Below, in pieces: positions 45,625 to 54,586 of a stretch of 64,000 bases of DNA (the first letter of the stretch is position 1; the number at the start of each line of letters is the position of its first letter). The position numbers were made by a program, and so were the translations under genes. Source of the stretch: Streptomyces sp. TP-A0874 (lineage in GTDB: Bacteria > Actinomycetota > Actinomycetes > Streptomycetales > Streptomycetaceae); NCBI RefSeq assembly GCF_001748085.1, contig NZ_BBZK01000004.1, positions 620,001 through 684,000 of the forward strand, given 5' to 3'. The notes below the pieces were generated by a model. The model had not been told where the DNA came from and did not search any database. It worked only from the letters and a program-made list of their open reading frames with translations.

Positions 45625-47166
45625 TCAGGCCGTCAGGCGGCTGAGCAGCACCTCGCGCCGTACCTTTCCGGTCGCCGTCCGCGGAATGTCGTCCCAACCC
45701 ATGAACCTCGGCGGCGCGAGCGGGGGGAGGTCGTGGACCGCGCTCGCCCACCGGTCCTGCGGCAGCGGCCGGGCGTCACCGGTCACCACCACGGGCAGCA
45801 GCGCCCCCTCCTGCTCCAGGATCACCGCTTCCACCAGCTCCGGAACCCGGCTCAGCAGCACGTCCTCCAGGGCGATCCCGCTGGGCACGGCGTCCATCCG
45901 CTCGACCTGGCGGTCGAGCAGCCGCAGCCCGCCGGCCCGGCCGAGCACCCCCCAGTCGCCGGAGTCCCACCAACCGTCCGGCGAGAGGTTCTGGCCGAAT
46001 TTCTCCGGGAAGTTGAGGTATCCGGCGAAGCGGCCCCGGGAGCGGACCTGGATCCGTCCGGCGGTCCCGCGCGGCAGCACCTTCCCGGTGTCGTCGACCA
46101 CCCGCAGCCGGCTGTATCCGGGGATCGCGACACCCAGCCGGTGGCCGGCGAGGTCGGCGCCGATCCGACGCCGTTCGGCCGCCTTCTTCCGCATGCTGAC
46201 CCGGAAGGCGATGGGGCCCAGTTCGGACTGCGCGTAGACCTCGGTGAACGTCGGCAGGAAGCGGCGGGAGCCGGCCAGCAGGGCCGCGGTGACCCGCGGG
46301 TGCATGGCGTCGAAGGTGCCCAGGAACATCCGCACCGAGGAGAACGCGCCGGAGTCGGCCAGTCCCTCCCAGGTCACGAAGGAGTTCGGGTGCGTCTCCA
46401 GGTAGGCGGGCCGCCAGCGCTCCAACTGCTCGCCCACGACGGCCGGTTCCTCGGAGGCGAGCATCAGCACCGAGTGCCGCAGCCGCAGCGCGCCCAGCAG
46501 CCCGGAGAGGGTGCGTACGTGCACGGGCGAGATGGCGGCGGCGAGGTATCCCCGCAGCCGCATCGGCCGCATCATCCGCACCTGGACGGCGGCCTGCTGG
46601 AAGAAACTGCTCCGGGTGTGCACGGCGAGCTTGGGCACGCCCGTCGTCCCCGAGGTGTGGGTGACCAGGTACGGGCTGTCCGCGGGGAGTTCGACGCCGT
46701 GCTCGGGCAGGTGGCCGTCCTCCCGGGGCGCACCGCGGGCGGCCAGCTCCTCCCAGCCCAGCCGCAGTCCACCGCCGCTCTCCAGCGGTTCTCCGGCGAA
46801 CTGCTTGGACGCCAGCGCGTGCAGCGGCCCGGGTACCGGGGCCAGCGCGGCGCTCGCCGTGACGCTGTCCATCCGGGGGCTGAGGAGTACCGGCACGACC
46901 CCGGCCGCGGTCAGTCCCGCCACGGCCACCAGGATGTCCAGCGGCTCCTCCAGCCGCACCACGCACCGTTCGCCCTCGGCCAGCCCTTCGGCGGTCACGG
47001 CGAGTGCGAGGCTCCGGGCGGCGCCGGCCACGTCGGCCAGCCGCACGGCTCCGTCCCGGACTTCCACCGCGGCCGAGCCATGGTCCACCCCCCACGGGCG
47101 CCTGTCCTCTGCCCCGGCCGCGTTGAGCTGCCCGAAGAGCAGATCGGCGGAAGTCGGAAGCCTCAT
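45625..47166 (-). CDS. Stand-alone AMP-dependent acid ligase
   Basis: A 513-residue ANL-superfamily ligase. It has THTSGTTGVPKLAVHT (phosphate-binding loop), the GTFDAMHPRVTAALLAGS and YAQSELGPIAF region, SGDWG (ribose-binding Asp) and the catalytic Lys in RTATGKVRREVL near the C-terminus. The first gene of the cluster, so the promoter lies in the 510-base gap to the divergent aminopeptidase gene. A likely substrate is the aminohydroxybenzoate or its prenylated form, to be passed to CoA, a carrier or an amide partner; this is inferred from neighbours only. Confidence 0.9.
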   Translation of the reverse strand: MRLPTSADLLFGQLNAAGAEDRRPWGVDHGSAAVEVRDGAVRLADVAGAARSLALAVTAEGLAEGERCVVRLEEPLDILVAVAGLTAAGVVPVLLSPRMDSVTASAALAPVPGPLHALASKQFAGEPLESGGGLRLGWEELAARGAPREDGHLPEHGVELPADSPYLVTHTSGTTGVPKLAVHTRSSFFQQAAVQVRMMRPMRLRGYLAAAISPVHVRTLSGLLGALRLRHSVLMLASEEPAVVGEQLERWRPAYLETHPNSFVTWEGLADSGAFSSVRMFLGTFDAMHPRVTAALLAGSRRFLPTFTEVYAQSELGPIAFRVSMRKKAAERRRIGADLAGHRLGVAIPGYSRLRVVDDTGKVLPRGTAGRIQVRSRGRFAGYLNFPEKFGQNLSPDGWWDSGDWGVLGRAGGLRLLDRQVERMDAVPSGIALEDVLLSRVPELVEAVILEQEGALLPVVVTGDARPLPQDRWASAVHDLPPLAPPRFMGWDDIPRTATGKVRREVLLSRLTA

Positions 47167-47676
47167 GTCCCCCTGGAACCCCCTCGTGTCCGTCCGTCGT
47201 GCGCGCCGTGGAGAGCGGTAAGCCCGGTCAGGCGCCCCCGTTCCTGGATCGACGGCAGCACCACCGGCTCACCCGGCAACCGGACATCAGGTCCGCTGAC
47301 CATGCTGGTCCGACACGGTCGCGAACGACGTGACGGACATGCTGCGCAGCACACCAGTCCTTCACAACCGTTCTGGCAGCAATACGACACCGACTGTCTT
47401 CAACCGGTCAGCCACCCAATCGGGGGACGGGAGTTGGCGTGCCGCTGGCGACTCAGGGCTGCGGTGGTTCGAGCGTCGTGGGGCCGGTCGCGGGGACGGT
47501 CTCCGAGGGGAGTGGGGCTGGCTCAACCTCGGTGAAACGTCGACACTGGGAGGGGACGGCTCAGTCGCACGGCTCCGGCCGTCACCTCAGGACGGCCCGG
47601 AGACCGGGTTCCCTGGATCGGAGCCCATGGTGACGCGGCTGACGCCGCCGACGCGTCCCGGCTTGGAGGAGCACCG
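47167..47676. other. 510-base divergent intergenic region
   Basis: Separates the minus-strand biosynthetic cluster from the plus-strand D-aminopeptidase gene and must hold both promoters. Open frames here are short and unlike known proteins. I saw no strong inverted repeat. The right end carries GGAGGA at 47666-47671 as ribosome binding site. Confidence 0.5.
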
Positions 47677-48504
47677 GTGCGGATCTACGTCAGCGCGGAC
47701 ATGGAAGGCATCACCGGGCTCGTCGACGCTGACGACGTGCAGCCCGGCGGCCGCGACTACGAGCAGGGGCGTCGGATGATGGCCGAGGACGTCAACGCGG
47801 CTGCCCGAGGAGCGGTCTCAGCCGGTGCCACCCGCATCACCGTGAACGACGCGCACGGCCCGATGCGGAACCTCCTGCCCGAAACCCTGCACCCGGCGGT
47901 CCGCCTCATCCGCGGCAGACCCAAGATCATGGGCATGCTCGACGGTCTCACCGCCGACTACGACGCCGTCGTCTGCGTCGGGTACCACTCCCGGGCCGGC
48001 ACGCTCGGTGTGCTGAGCCACAGCTTCATGGGGCACGAGATCGAGGACATGTGGCTGGACGGCCGGCCGGTGGGGGAGATCGGGCTCGCTCACGCCACCG
48101 CCGCGGCCATCGGTGTTCCCGTGGCACTGCTCACCGGCGACAACCGTGCCTGCGAGGAGATGGCGGACTGGGATCCTTCCGTCGCCACCGTAGCCGTGAA
48201 GTACGCCCACGACCGCTTCGCCGCCGAACTGCGCCCCGCGGAAGAGGCACGTGCGGCTGTCGAGAAGGCCGTTGCCGAGTCTCTCGTGGTGCGGAGGACT
48301 ACCCCGAAGGCTCCGGAATCGGCCGCCCTCACCGTCCGCTGGCAGTCGGCCTCGGTGGCCTCCGTGCTCCAGGGCATCCCCGGAGTCACGGTCGAGGACC
48401 ATCGGACCGTTCAGGCGCGGGGGACTCTGCCCGGCCTCTACCGCCAGTTCGGGGTGTGGATGCGGGTCGCGGCCTCCCTGACCGACCAACCGCCGTACTG
48501 CTGA
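47677..48504 (+). CDS. dppA: M55-family D-aminopeptidase (DppA-like)
   Basis: A 275-residue zinc peptidase of family M55. The N-terminal MRIYVSADMEGITGLVD contains the metal-binding Asp-x-Glu of the family; VNDAHGPMRNLLPE, YHSRAGTLGVLSHSF with the catalytic His, and GEIGLAHATAAAIGVPVAL are further hallmarks. It releases N-terminal D-amino acids such as D-Ala from peptides, probably in cell-wall peptide recycling. It starts at GTG 47677 after GGAGGA. It is divergent from the biosynthetic cluster, and nothing links it functionally to that cluster. Confidence 0.92.
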   Translation: MRIYVSADMEGITGLVDADDVQPGGRDYEQGRRMMAEDVNAAARGAVSAGATRITVNDAHGPMRNLLPETLHPAVRLIRGRPKIMGMLDGLTADYDAVVCVGYHSRAGTLGVLSHSFMGHEIEDMWLDGRPVGEIGLAHATAAAIGVPVALLTGDNRACEEMADWDPSVATVAVKYAHDRFAAELRPAEEARAAVEKAVAESLVVRRTTPKAPESAALTVRWQSASVASVLQGIPGVTVEDHRTVQARGTLPGLYRQFGVWMRVAASLTDQPPYC

Positions 48505-48738
48505 TCGCTGCGTACAGCAGGCCTGTCGCTTCTCGACCGGATCTCGCGGAGTCGGCCGGCTTCACGGCCGCCGAGGGGTGATCGACGACAACAGCCGTGA
48601 GGGCCGTCCCTGGGACTTCTCCTTTCCGCGCGAGCAGCTCTGGAAGAGCTCCGACGCCTCGGACGACGCAGCTCTGGGGACGGGTGTCAGTGGCGTCGGC
48701 GATGCTTGCCGCTCATGTCACCGAGGCAGGGAGCCCAG

Positions 48739-49326
48739 ATGTCGATCCGCGTTGCCAGCCGCCGCCGCGGGATCGCTTCGCTGACCCGCGCCTTCCCTGA
48801 CGCGGAACTCATCGACGTGACGTCCAGGGCGCCGGAACCGTGGGTGCGGCTGAGCCCGTTCTACCCGCACGGCGGTATCCCCGTCCCTTACTGCGAGGGG
48901 TCGACCAGCCAGTCCGTGGAGGGCATCTGGCAGGCGCTCAAGGTCTTCCAGGACGCGGATGTCGACCCGGGCAAGCTCGGGATCACCACCATGAAGGGGC
49001 TGAAGCGGACGGTGCGTCGGTTCGGCCCCGTCCAGGGCCACCGCACCGGTCTGCACGGCGATCGGCTGCTCCCCTACGTGACCGCCCGACGCCGGATCTA
49101 CCTGCCGGCCTACCGCTGGGTTCTCGAACACCGCGTAGCCGATCTGGTCGAGTTGCTCCGCGGCAAGCGAGATGTCGTGCTCCTGGACTACACCACCAAC
49201 GGTGACGTCACCGATCCCGCCAGGCCGCTCTCCCACGCCGCGCTCGTCCAGCTGCACATCGAGGGCCGTTGGCCCCGAGAGGACGACTCGGACACGCCCG
49301 ACCTGGTCGAGGGCCGAACGCGATGA
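48739..49326 (+). CDS. DUF6939-like protein of unknown function
   Basis: A 195-residue soluble protein, start ATG 48739 behind GGGAG. Conserved-looking blocks are FYPHGGIPVPYCEGSTSQSV, EGIWQALKVFQDADVD and LPAYRWVLEHRVADLVELLR. From memory this is a Streptomyces family (DUF6939). The CEGSTSQSVEGIWQ segment looks like an active-site loop, but I do not know its chemistry. It stands alone between the aminopeptidase and VOC genes. Confidence 0.7.
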   Translation: MSIRVASRRRGIASLTRAFPDAELIDVTSRAPEPWVRLSPFYPHGGIPVPYCEGSTSQSVEGIWQALKVFQDADVDPGKLGITTMKGLKRTVRRFGPVQGHRTGLHGDRLLPYVTARRRIYLPAYRWVLEHRVADLVELLRGKRDVVLLDYTTNGDVTDPARPLSHAALVQLHIEGRWPREDDSDTPDLVEGRTR

Positions 49327-49465
49327 GTGATGGGGCGGGTGCGGTTGTGCACCGGTCAGGTCGCCGTCCGCCTGCTTCGCGGCACGAAAGTGCGTGCGGC
49401 AGCGGGCGGACCGTAGTACCCCTGGACCGTTCTCGTTCCTTGTCCGTTGCTCCGAGGAGTCGTCG

Positions 49466-49813
49466 ATGGCCGTTCGCCGCGTCATGCCCATCATCCAGTC
49501 AGAGGCTGTGGAGGACAGCCGTGAGTTCTACGGCCGGCTGGGCTTCGAGGAGGTCATGGATCTCGGTTGGATCACCACTCTCGCCTCGCCGGCCACTCCG
49601 ACGGCCCAGGTCAGCGTGGTGACCGCCGACAGAACCGCTCCGGTCACCCCCGACATGAGCGTGGAGGTCGACGATGTGGAGGCGGCCTACGCGGCCATGC
49701 GGGACAGCGGCGCGGAGATCGTCCACCCCCTGCGGGACGAGGAGTGGGGCGTACGGCGGTTCTTCGTCCGGGACCCCAACGGGCGGGTGGTCAACGTCCT
49801 GAGCCACCGCTGA
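49466..49813 (+). CDS. VOC-fold (glyoxalase/bleomycin-resistance) protein
   Basis: A 115-residue single VOC module with the two beta-alpha-beta units: RRVMPIIQSEAVEDSREFYG, LGFEEVMDLGW, then SVEVDDVEAAYAAMRDSGAE and RRFFVRDPNGRVVNVLSH. It could bind a metal and small molecule, as in antibiotic-resistance or isomerase members; no substrate can be named. The ATG at 49466 has GAGGAG six bases upstream. It converges with the dioxygenase gene, 181 bases away. Confidence 0.88.
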   Translation: MAVRRVMPIIQSEAVEDSREFYGRLGFEEVMDLGWITTLASPATPTAQVSVVTADRTAPVTPDMSVEVDDVEAAYAAMRDSGAEIVHPLRDEEWGVRRFFVRDPNGRVVNVLSHR

Positions 49814-49994
49814 CGCTTCCGGCGCGACGGGACAACCCTTAGGCAGCCACTCGTCGGGCAGGGCGTCCGCGACCGCTGTCGGCTGCGCTGGCATCGCGCC
49901 CGGGCCACCACAACCGGTGGTTCGGTCCGCACCCCCGCTCATCGGCGCGCTCGCTCATCGGTGTGCTGGGGGGCGCACCGCTCCGCTCGCACGG

Positions 49995-50894
49995 TCAGGC
50001 GGCTTGGAAGGACCGCTTGGACAGTCCGATGGCGTAGCCGTCGACGGTCGTGGCGGGCGGTGCCGTCGGGTCGGTGGCGGCGCCGAGGGTGACGAACAGC
50101 GGTGTGAAGTGCTCCACGGTCGGGTGTGCGTAGGGCATGCCGGGCGCGCGGTTGTGGAAGTCGGCGAGTTCGTCGATGTCGCCCCGGTCGAGCGCCTCGG
50201 CTGCCCAGGCGTCGAAGTCGGAGGACCAGCCGGGCACCTTCTCGGGGTTGGCCCAGTCGAGGAAGGGCAGGCCGTGGGTCATGTAACCGGAGCCGATGAC
50301 CAGCACTCCGGACTGACGTAGGGCACGCAGCCGCCGGCCGAGGTCGAAGAGCCGCTCCGGGTCGTGGGTGGGCATGCTGAGCTGGAGGACCGGGATGTCG
50401 GCGTCGGGGTACATGATCTTCAAGGGCACCCACGCCCCGTGGTCCAGGCCGCGGCTGCTGTGCTCGTGTACCGGCTCGCTGTGCGGCATCAGTGCGGCTA
50501 CCTGCCGCGCGAGTTCGGTGGCGGCCGGGGTGTCGTAGCGCATCTGGAAGTACATCGGGTCGAAGCCGCGGAAGTCGTAGACGATCTCGGTCGGCTGGCT
50601 GGTGCTGATGCTCAGCGGAGCGGACTCCCAGTGCGCGGAGACGATGAGGATGGCTCTGGGCTTGGGCAGCGAACGCGCCCAGGTGTGGAGCTCGGTCATC
50701 CAGTCGGTCATCTCGAACAGCATCGGCGCGCCGTGGCTGAGGTACAGGGCGGGCAGGGGTCCGTCCTGGGGCGTCCACAGCTGGTGAGTGGCGGCTTCTT
50801 CCGCGGTCGCGGCGCGGCGTAGGTGTGCGGAGAAGGGGTGCTGGGCCGGAATGCGGGCGTCAGCGGCCGCGGTGGTGGTGGAGGGGGTCGTCAT
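49995..50894 (-). CDS. DODA-type (LigB-fold) extradiol dioxygenase
   Basis: A 299-residue class III extradiol ring-cleavage dioxygenase, of the 4,5-DOPA dioxygenase/YgiD subgroup. Metal-binding histidines are visible in ALYLSHGAPM, ILIVSAHWES and IGSGYMTHGLP, and LDHGAWVPLKIMYPDADIPV is characteristic. It probably opens a catechol ring with Fe(II) or Zn(II). The DUF2218 gene upstream overlaps it by ATGA, and a MarR regulator with a palindromic operator faces the pair. Confidence 0.92.
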   Translation of the reverse strand: MTTPSTTTAAADARIPAQHPFSAHLRRAATAEEAATHQLWTPQDGPLPALYLSHGAPMLFEMTDWMTELHTWARSLPKPRAILIVSAHWESAPLSISTSQPTEIVYDFRGFDPMYFQMRYDTPAATELARQVAALMPHSEPVHEHSSRGLDHGAWVPLKIMYPDADIPVLQLSMPTHDPERLFDLGRRLRALRQSGVLVIGSGYMTHGLPFLDWANPEKVPGWSSDFDAWAAEALDRGDIDELADFHNRAPGMPYAHPTVEHFTPLFVTLGAATDPTAPPATTVDGYAIGLSKRSFQAA

Positions 50895-51244
50895 GAGGGC
50901 TCCTCCTGAGGGTGCGGTTGGGTGTCGGTCGGTCCGGCGACTGTGTCGGTGGTGCGGATCCAGGTGACGGTGAGTTCCTGACGCTGGCCGAACCGTTCGA
51001 GGTGCTTGCCGAGCACGTCCTGGGCTCGGTTGAGGCTCGGCTCGTCGTGGCCGGCGGCGTGCAGCGTCAGTACGCCGTCGCCGACCGTGATCCGGGCGGT
51101 GGCCGTCCCGATGGTCGTGGTCGAGGTGGCGCCGTCACTGGTGAAGACGAGCTTCCGCCCGAGGTGGGCCATGAGCTGCTTGGCATACCGGGCGGGCGCC
51201 TCGGTGACGACATCGGCTCGCGAGCGCAGTAGGCGGTCCGGCAT
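50891..51244 (-). CDS. DUF2218 protein
   Basis: A 117-residue protein of the DUF2218 family, small alpha/beta proteins of unknown function: SRADVVTEAPARYAKQLMAH, LGRKLVF, then LTLHAAGHDEPSLNRAQDVL and GKHLERFGQRQELTVTW. In other actinobacteria such genes sit in siderophore or catechol-related loci. Translationally coupled to the DODA-type dioxygenase and divergent from the MarR gene, whose operator lies 68 bases upstream of this start. Confidence 0.85.
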   Translation of the reverse strand: MPDRLLRSRADVVTEAPARYAKQLMAHLGRKLVFTSDGATSTTTIGTATARITVGDGVLTLHAAGHDEPSLNRAQDVLGKHLERFGQRQELTVTWIRTTDTVAGPTDTQPHPQEEPS

Positions 51245-51311
51245 GGTGTCCTCTTTCCCGGGAGTGCTGATGCCACTTGAAAGGTTGTTGCTTCAACCAT
51301 CACATTACCCC

Positions 51312-51337
51312 AAGATAGTTGTAGGGACAACTATCTT
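51312..51337. promoter_or_regulatory. MarR-type palindromic operator
   Basis: AAGATAGTTGT at 51312-51322 is followed after AGGG by its exact reverse complement at 51327-51337. This 11-base-arm palindrome lies between the divergent MarR gene (start 51355) and the DUF2218-dioxygenase operon (start 51244), and overlaps the likely MarR promoter. A weaker GGTTG-N6-CAACC repeat lies about 30 bases to the left. Confidence 0.85.
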
Positions 51338-51354
51338 CTGTGAGGATGTGCGGC

Positions 51355-51870
51355 ATGGACACGGAATGGCTGGACGACGATGAGCTGGCGGCATGGGTCC
51401 GTCTGGCGTCCGTACTGGAGCTGCTACCGGGAGTGCTCGACTCCCAGCTGCGCCGGGACGCCGGACTGACGCACTTCGAGTACTACGTCCTGGCGATGCT
51501 GTCGGAAACCCCACAGCACACCCTGCGGATGACCACGCTGGCGCTGCGGACCAACGCCACCCTCCCCCGGCTCTCCCACGTAGTGAGCCGGCTGGGGGAC
51601 CGGGGCCTGGCAGAACGCCTCCCCTGCCCCGAGGACGCCCGCGCCACCAACGTCCACCTGACCCCGGCCGGCTGGGACAAGGTGCGGGAGACGGCGCCGG
51701 GACACGTCGCCAACGTCCGGCAGCACGTCATCGACGCACTGACCCCCGAGCAGATCACCCAGCTCACCGCGATCAGCGACGCCATCCTGGGCAGGCTGGA
51801 CCCGGACGGCAGCATGGCCGCGACCTACAACCGCTACGACCCGCCGCGGGAGACCGCCCGGCCCCGCTGA
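51355..51870 (+). CDS. MarR-family transcriptional regulator
   Basis: A 171-residue MarR protein: winged helix with LTHFEYYVLAMLSETPQHTL, RTNATLPRLSHVVSRLGDRG (recognition helix) and AERLPCPEDARATNVHLTPA (wing). I choose ATG 51355 since GAGGA lies eight bases before it; upstream ATG 51346 and GTG 51340 lack one. The operator just ahead fits autorepression plus control of the divergent dioxygenase operon, probably relieved by a phenolic ligand. Confidence 0.92.
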   Translation: MDTEWLDDDELAAWVRLASVLELLPGVLDSQLRRDAGLTHFEYYVLAMLSETPQHTLRMTTLALRTNATLPRLSHVVSRLGDRGLAERLPCPEDARATNVHLTPAGWDKVRETAPGHVANVRQHVIDALTPEQITQLTAISDAILGRLDPDGSMAATYNRYDPPRETARPR

Positions 51871-51934
51871 GGCCAACGCGGTGGCGGCCTCCGGCCCACG
51901 GCGCCGTACCCACGCTCCGGGGCAGGGGCAACCC

Positions 51935-52408
51935 TCAGGGCCGTCGGGGCAGATCCAGCTCGGCGCGCACGGTCTTCCCGGCCGGCAGCCGCTCGCGCAC
52001 CGACCACCTGTCGGCCAGCGCCTCCACCAACAGCAGTCCGCGGCCGGCGTCATCACCGGGAAGCGGCGCGGGGAGGCTGCCGGGGGCGGGAGGACGCCGA
52101 TCGCCGCGCATGTCGGACACCTCGATCCGTAGCAGCACACCGGGCGCGCAGCGGAGCGCCAGCTCGAAGTCTCGGCCGGGCAGCCGGCCGTGGGTGACGG
52201 CGTTGGCGGCCAGTTCGGCCACGATCAGCGCGGCGGCATCGGAGAGGTCGCTCCCCCTCGGGATGCCCCAACGCTCGAACTGGCAGACCGCCAGGTGCCG
52301 GGCGAGCCGAGCGCCGCGGCGGGTGGAGCTGAACCGCTGGGTGAAAGCGTCGAGGGTGACCGGACCTTGCCGGGTGACGGACGTGACGGAGGTGATCTCG
52401 AAGGCCAT
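51935..52408 (-). CDS. Anti-sigma-type ATP-binding protein
   Basis: A 157-residue HATPase_c_2 protein of the RsbW-like type with TQRFSSTRRGARLARHLAVC, IVAELAANAVTHGRLPGRDF (N box), VSDMRGDRRPP, and the G2-like DDAGRGLLLVEALADRW. Streptomycetes have many; they pair with HTH/DUF397 genes as here and influence development or sigma factor activity. It is the intact paralogue of the frameshifted gene at 5030-5504 and divergent from the HTH gene, exactly as in that locus. A GTG eight codons upstream (52432) is an alternative start. Confidence 0.9.
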   Translation of the reverse strand: MAFEITSVTSVTRQGPVTLDAFTQRFSSTRRGARLARHLAVCQFERWGIPRGSDLSDAAALIVAELAANAVTHGRLPGRDFELALRCAPGVLLRIEVSDMRGDRRPPAPGSLPAPLPGDDAGRGLLLVEALADRWSVRERLPAGKTVRAELDLPRRP

Positions 52409-52553
52409 GACGGCACTCTGCTCCCGCCCCACCCGGCCGTACCAGATCCAAAACCCCTACAGAGCGTCAGCGTACGGGTGCGAACCGTAGACAGCGCGCG
52501 CCACGAGTAGTGACGATGGACCGGTTCCGACGGGCGCGTGGAGGTGGCCGGAG

Positions 52554-53444
52554 ATGGCTGGCAGTACGGACGGGGCGGAGGGGCCGGGCAGCACCGTTCC
52601 CTGCGCCGCCCCCGCGGTGGGCGCGGTGGGCGTGGTGGAGCCGGAGGGCTCCGACAGCCTGAAGGCCTTCGGTGCGGTGGTCAAGGCCTTCAGGCGGCGG
52701 GCGCGGCTGACCCAGGAGCAGTTCGCACCGCTCGTGCGGTACTCGCTGCCCACGGTCGCCTCGATCGAGCAGGGGCGGCGTTTCCCACCGCAGGACTTCG
52801 TGGAGCGGGCGGAGGAGGTGCTGGACTCATTCGGCACCCTGCGGGGCGCGGCCCGGCACCTCTCCCGCCGTCCCGGCCTGGCGAGTTGGTTCCGGCAGTG
52901 GGCGAAGCTGGAGGCGGAGGCGGTGGCCCTGCACACCTACGAGTGCCGGCTGATCCCCGGGCTGCTGCAGACCGAGGCGTACGCGCGGACGCTCTTCGTC
53001 AACCAGTTGCCGCCGTTGGGCGACGAACAGATCAGCGCTCAGCTGACGGCCCGGCTGGAGCGGCAGCGGTTGCTGCGGGAGCGGCCGAACACCGCGTACA
53101 GCTTCATCCTGGAGGAGCACCTCTTCCTCCGGCGGACCGGCGGGATGGCCGTGACGAGAGAGCTGGTCGATCATGTGCTGCGGATCGCGGAGCTGCGGAA
53201 CGTCGAGATCCAGATCATGCCGCAGATCCGGGAGGACCACGCCGGCCTGCACGGCCCGATGCAGCTGCTGGAGACCCCGGATCACCGGTGGTTGGGGTAC
53301 TGCGAAGGCCAGGAGAGCGGCCAGTTCCTCTCCGACCCCAAAGTCGTCAGCACCCTCCAGATGCGGTATGCCAGGATGCGGTCCCAGGCCCTTACCCTGG
53401 AAGACTCCCTGAGCCTGTTGCGGCGGATGCGAGGATCGACATGA
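52554..53444 (+). CDS. Scr1-type XRE helix-turn-helix regulator
   Basis: A 296-residue regulator with an N-terminal HTH (SLKAFGAVVKAFRRRARLTQ to VASIEQGRRFPPQDFV) and the C-terminal DUF5753-like domain (ECRLIPGLLQTEAYARTLF, NVEIQIMPQIREDHAGLHGP, HRWLGYCEGQESGQF, ending LLRRMRGST). The closest relative in the window is the broken gene at 5715-6566. Its stop overlaps the DUF397 start by ATGA. Such pairs act as development or antibiotic-production regulators in streptomycetes. Confidence 0.93.
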   Translation: MAGSTDGAEGPGSTVPCAAPAVGAVGVVEPEGSDSLKAFGAVVKAFRRRARLTQEQFAPLVRYSLPTVASIEQGRRFPPQDFVERAEEVLDSFGTLRGAARHLSRRPGLASWFRQWAKLEAEAVALHTYECRLIPGLLQTEAYARTLFVNQLPPLGDEQISAQLTARLERQRLLRERPNTAYSFILEEHLFLRRTGGMAVTRELVDHVLRIAELRNVEIQIMPQIREDHAGLHGPMQLLETPDHRWLGYCEGQESGQFLSDPKVVSTLQMRYARMRSQALTLEDSLSLLRRMRGST

Positions 53445-53629
53445 ACACCACTGAACCGGCCTGGTTCAAGAGCAGCTACAGCAGCGGCTCCGGCGACAGC
53501 TGCGTCGAGGTGGCGAACACGCGCGAGGCGATCCTGGTCCGCGACTCCAAGATCGAGCAGAGCCCCCGGCTCACCCTCTCCCCCGCCTCCTGGGCCACCT
53601 TCGTCTCCTACGCCACCACCGAGGACTGA
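53441..53629 (+). CDS. DUF397 protein (Scr2-like)
   Basis: A 62-residue DUF397 protein: PAWFKSSYSSGSGDSCVEVA, ILVRDSKIEQSPRL, SPASWATFVSY. Coupled to the preceding HTH gene by an ATGA overlap. Near-identical layout to the DUF397 gene at 6563-6754, and the N-terminal PAWFKSSYS block is shared exactly. Confidence 0.93.
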   Translation: MNTTEPAWFKSSYSSGSGDSCVEVANTREAILVRDSKIEQSPRLTLSPASWATFVSYATTED

Positions 53630-53867
53630 CGCACCGCAGCCCGAGCCACCCCCGCCGCCTCCGGCGCGGGGTGGCTCCCTCTGTCGGCGGCGCGGGAACG
53701 TGGCGGCAAGCCCCGGGGGCGGCCGTCCCACCCAAGTGGTGGGCGCACGGGGACGCACGCACTGCCTCCTGCAAGTCAGGCCAGAGGACTTGTAACGGCG
53801 TCAGCCACTGGCCGTCTGGCAAGCCAGTAAGCTCTCGGAACTGACCTCAGCAGATCGCGAGCCGCGT

Positions 53868-54094
53868 GTGATACGAGACCTCTACAACGTCCGGGCGCTG
53901 CCTGCGGAGGGCACCACCACACCCACACCACTCACCGACGAGGAAGAGCAACGCTTCCAGGCCGTGCTGTTCAGCGAACTCGGAAACTTGATCGCGACCG
54001 AGGCTGGGCAAGCTTCCCCGCGTACACCCCGGAAGACCGCCGCCGCCTGGTCACCGTCGCGCACCGCCTCACCACCTACTGGGGCAACAGGTGA
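53868..54094 (+). pseudogene. Small regulator-like ORF, frameshifted
   Basis: Begins with a GTG reading MIRDLYNVRALPAEG and LTDEEEQRFQAVLFSELGNL in one frame. The plausible ending FPAYTPEDRRRLVTVAHRLT plus TYWGNR, stop at 54092-54094, is one frame over after about 54010. Together these give a coherent 75-residue helical protein; the in-frame continuation to 54332 is low-complexity. I do not recognise a family with confidence. Confidence 0.45.
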
Positions 54095-54586
54095 TCGCCG
54101 AAGCAGAAGACGAATGCCGCGTCAGGCTCCACCTCGCTGGGCACGAACCCCTGCCGTAATCACGGGCGTGGCCCCAGCCGCCCCGTCGCCCCGTCGCCCT
54201 GCTGAATCTCGATTGGCTCGCCCGAACACTGCCACCGGTAAGGGATACACCACCGAGTCAGCAGGGACCGCAAGGCTGGACCACGCATCGCACCAAAGCG
54301 GCGGATCACAGCGGAAACACAAGCCGACATGACCGTGAGCCTTTTCCAACCTGGCCGTCAGCGCCGCTGACCACGCTCAGCGGAGCATCCCCGTGGCCGA
54401 TTGCGGATTCGCTGGTCATGAACTCGCTGCAGACTGGTGCGTCCAGGCGTCAGCAGGTCGTTGACCAGCACCGACATGAGGTTGGAAAAGGCTCACTGGC
54501 CGCAATATGGCCATGAACGCAGGCGTGACATACGAAACCTGTGGTGCCGGCGGCATGAGCGCGCCGGTGTGCCCGTAAGGAGATTC
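54095..54586. other. Intergenic, about 490 bases, nothing recognised
   Basis: No convincing coding sequence or repeat. It borders the RHS-tip graveyard and could be further degraded coding DNA. TAAGGAG at 54576-54582 is the ribosome binding site of the next gene. Confidence 0.45.

Noticed and set aside
41855..46237. Long plus-strand frames opposite the GriI-like, permease, ATPase and AMP ligase genes
   Set aside because: Ser/Thr/Arg- or Gly/Val/Asp-rich translations with no motifs; the minus strand holds Walker, FtsX and ANL signatures.
47677..48504. D-aminopeptidase gene as part of the biosynthetic cluster
   Set aside because: It is divergent, separated by 510 bases, and M55 peptidases are common housekeeping genes; no link to the pathway is visible.
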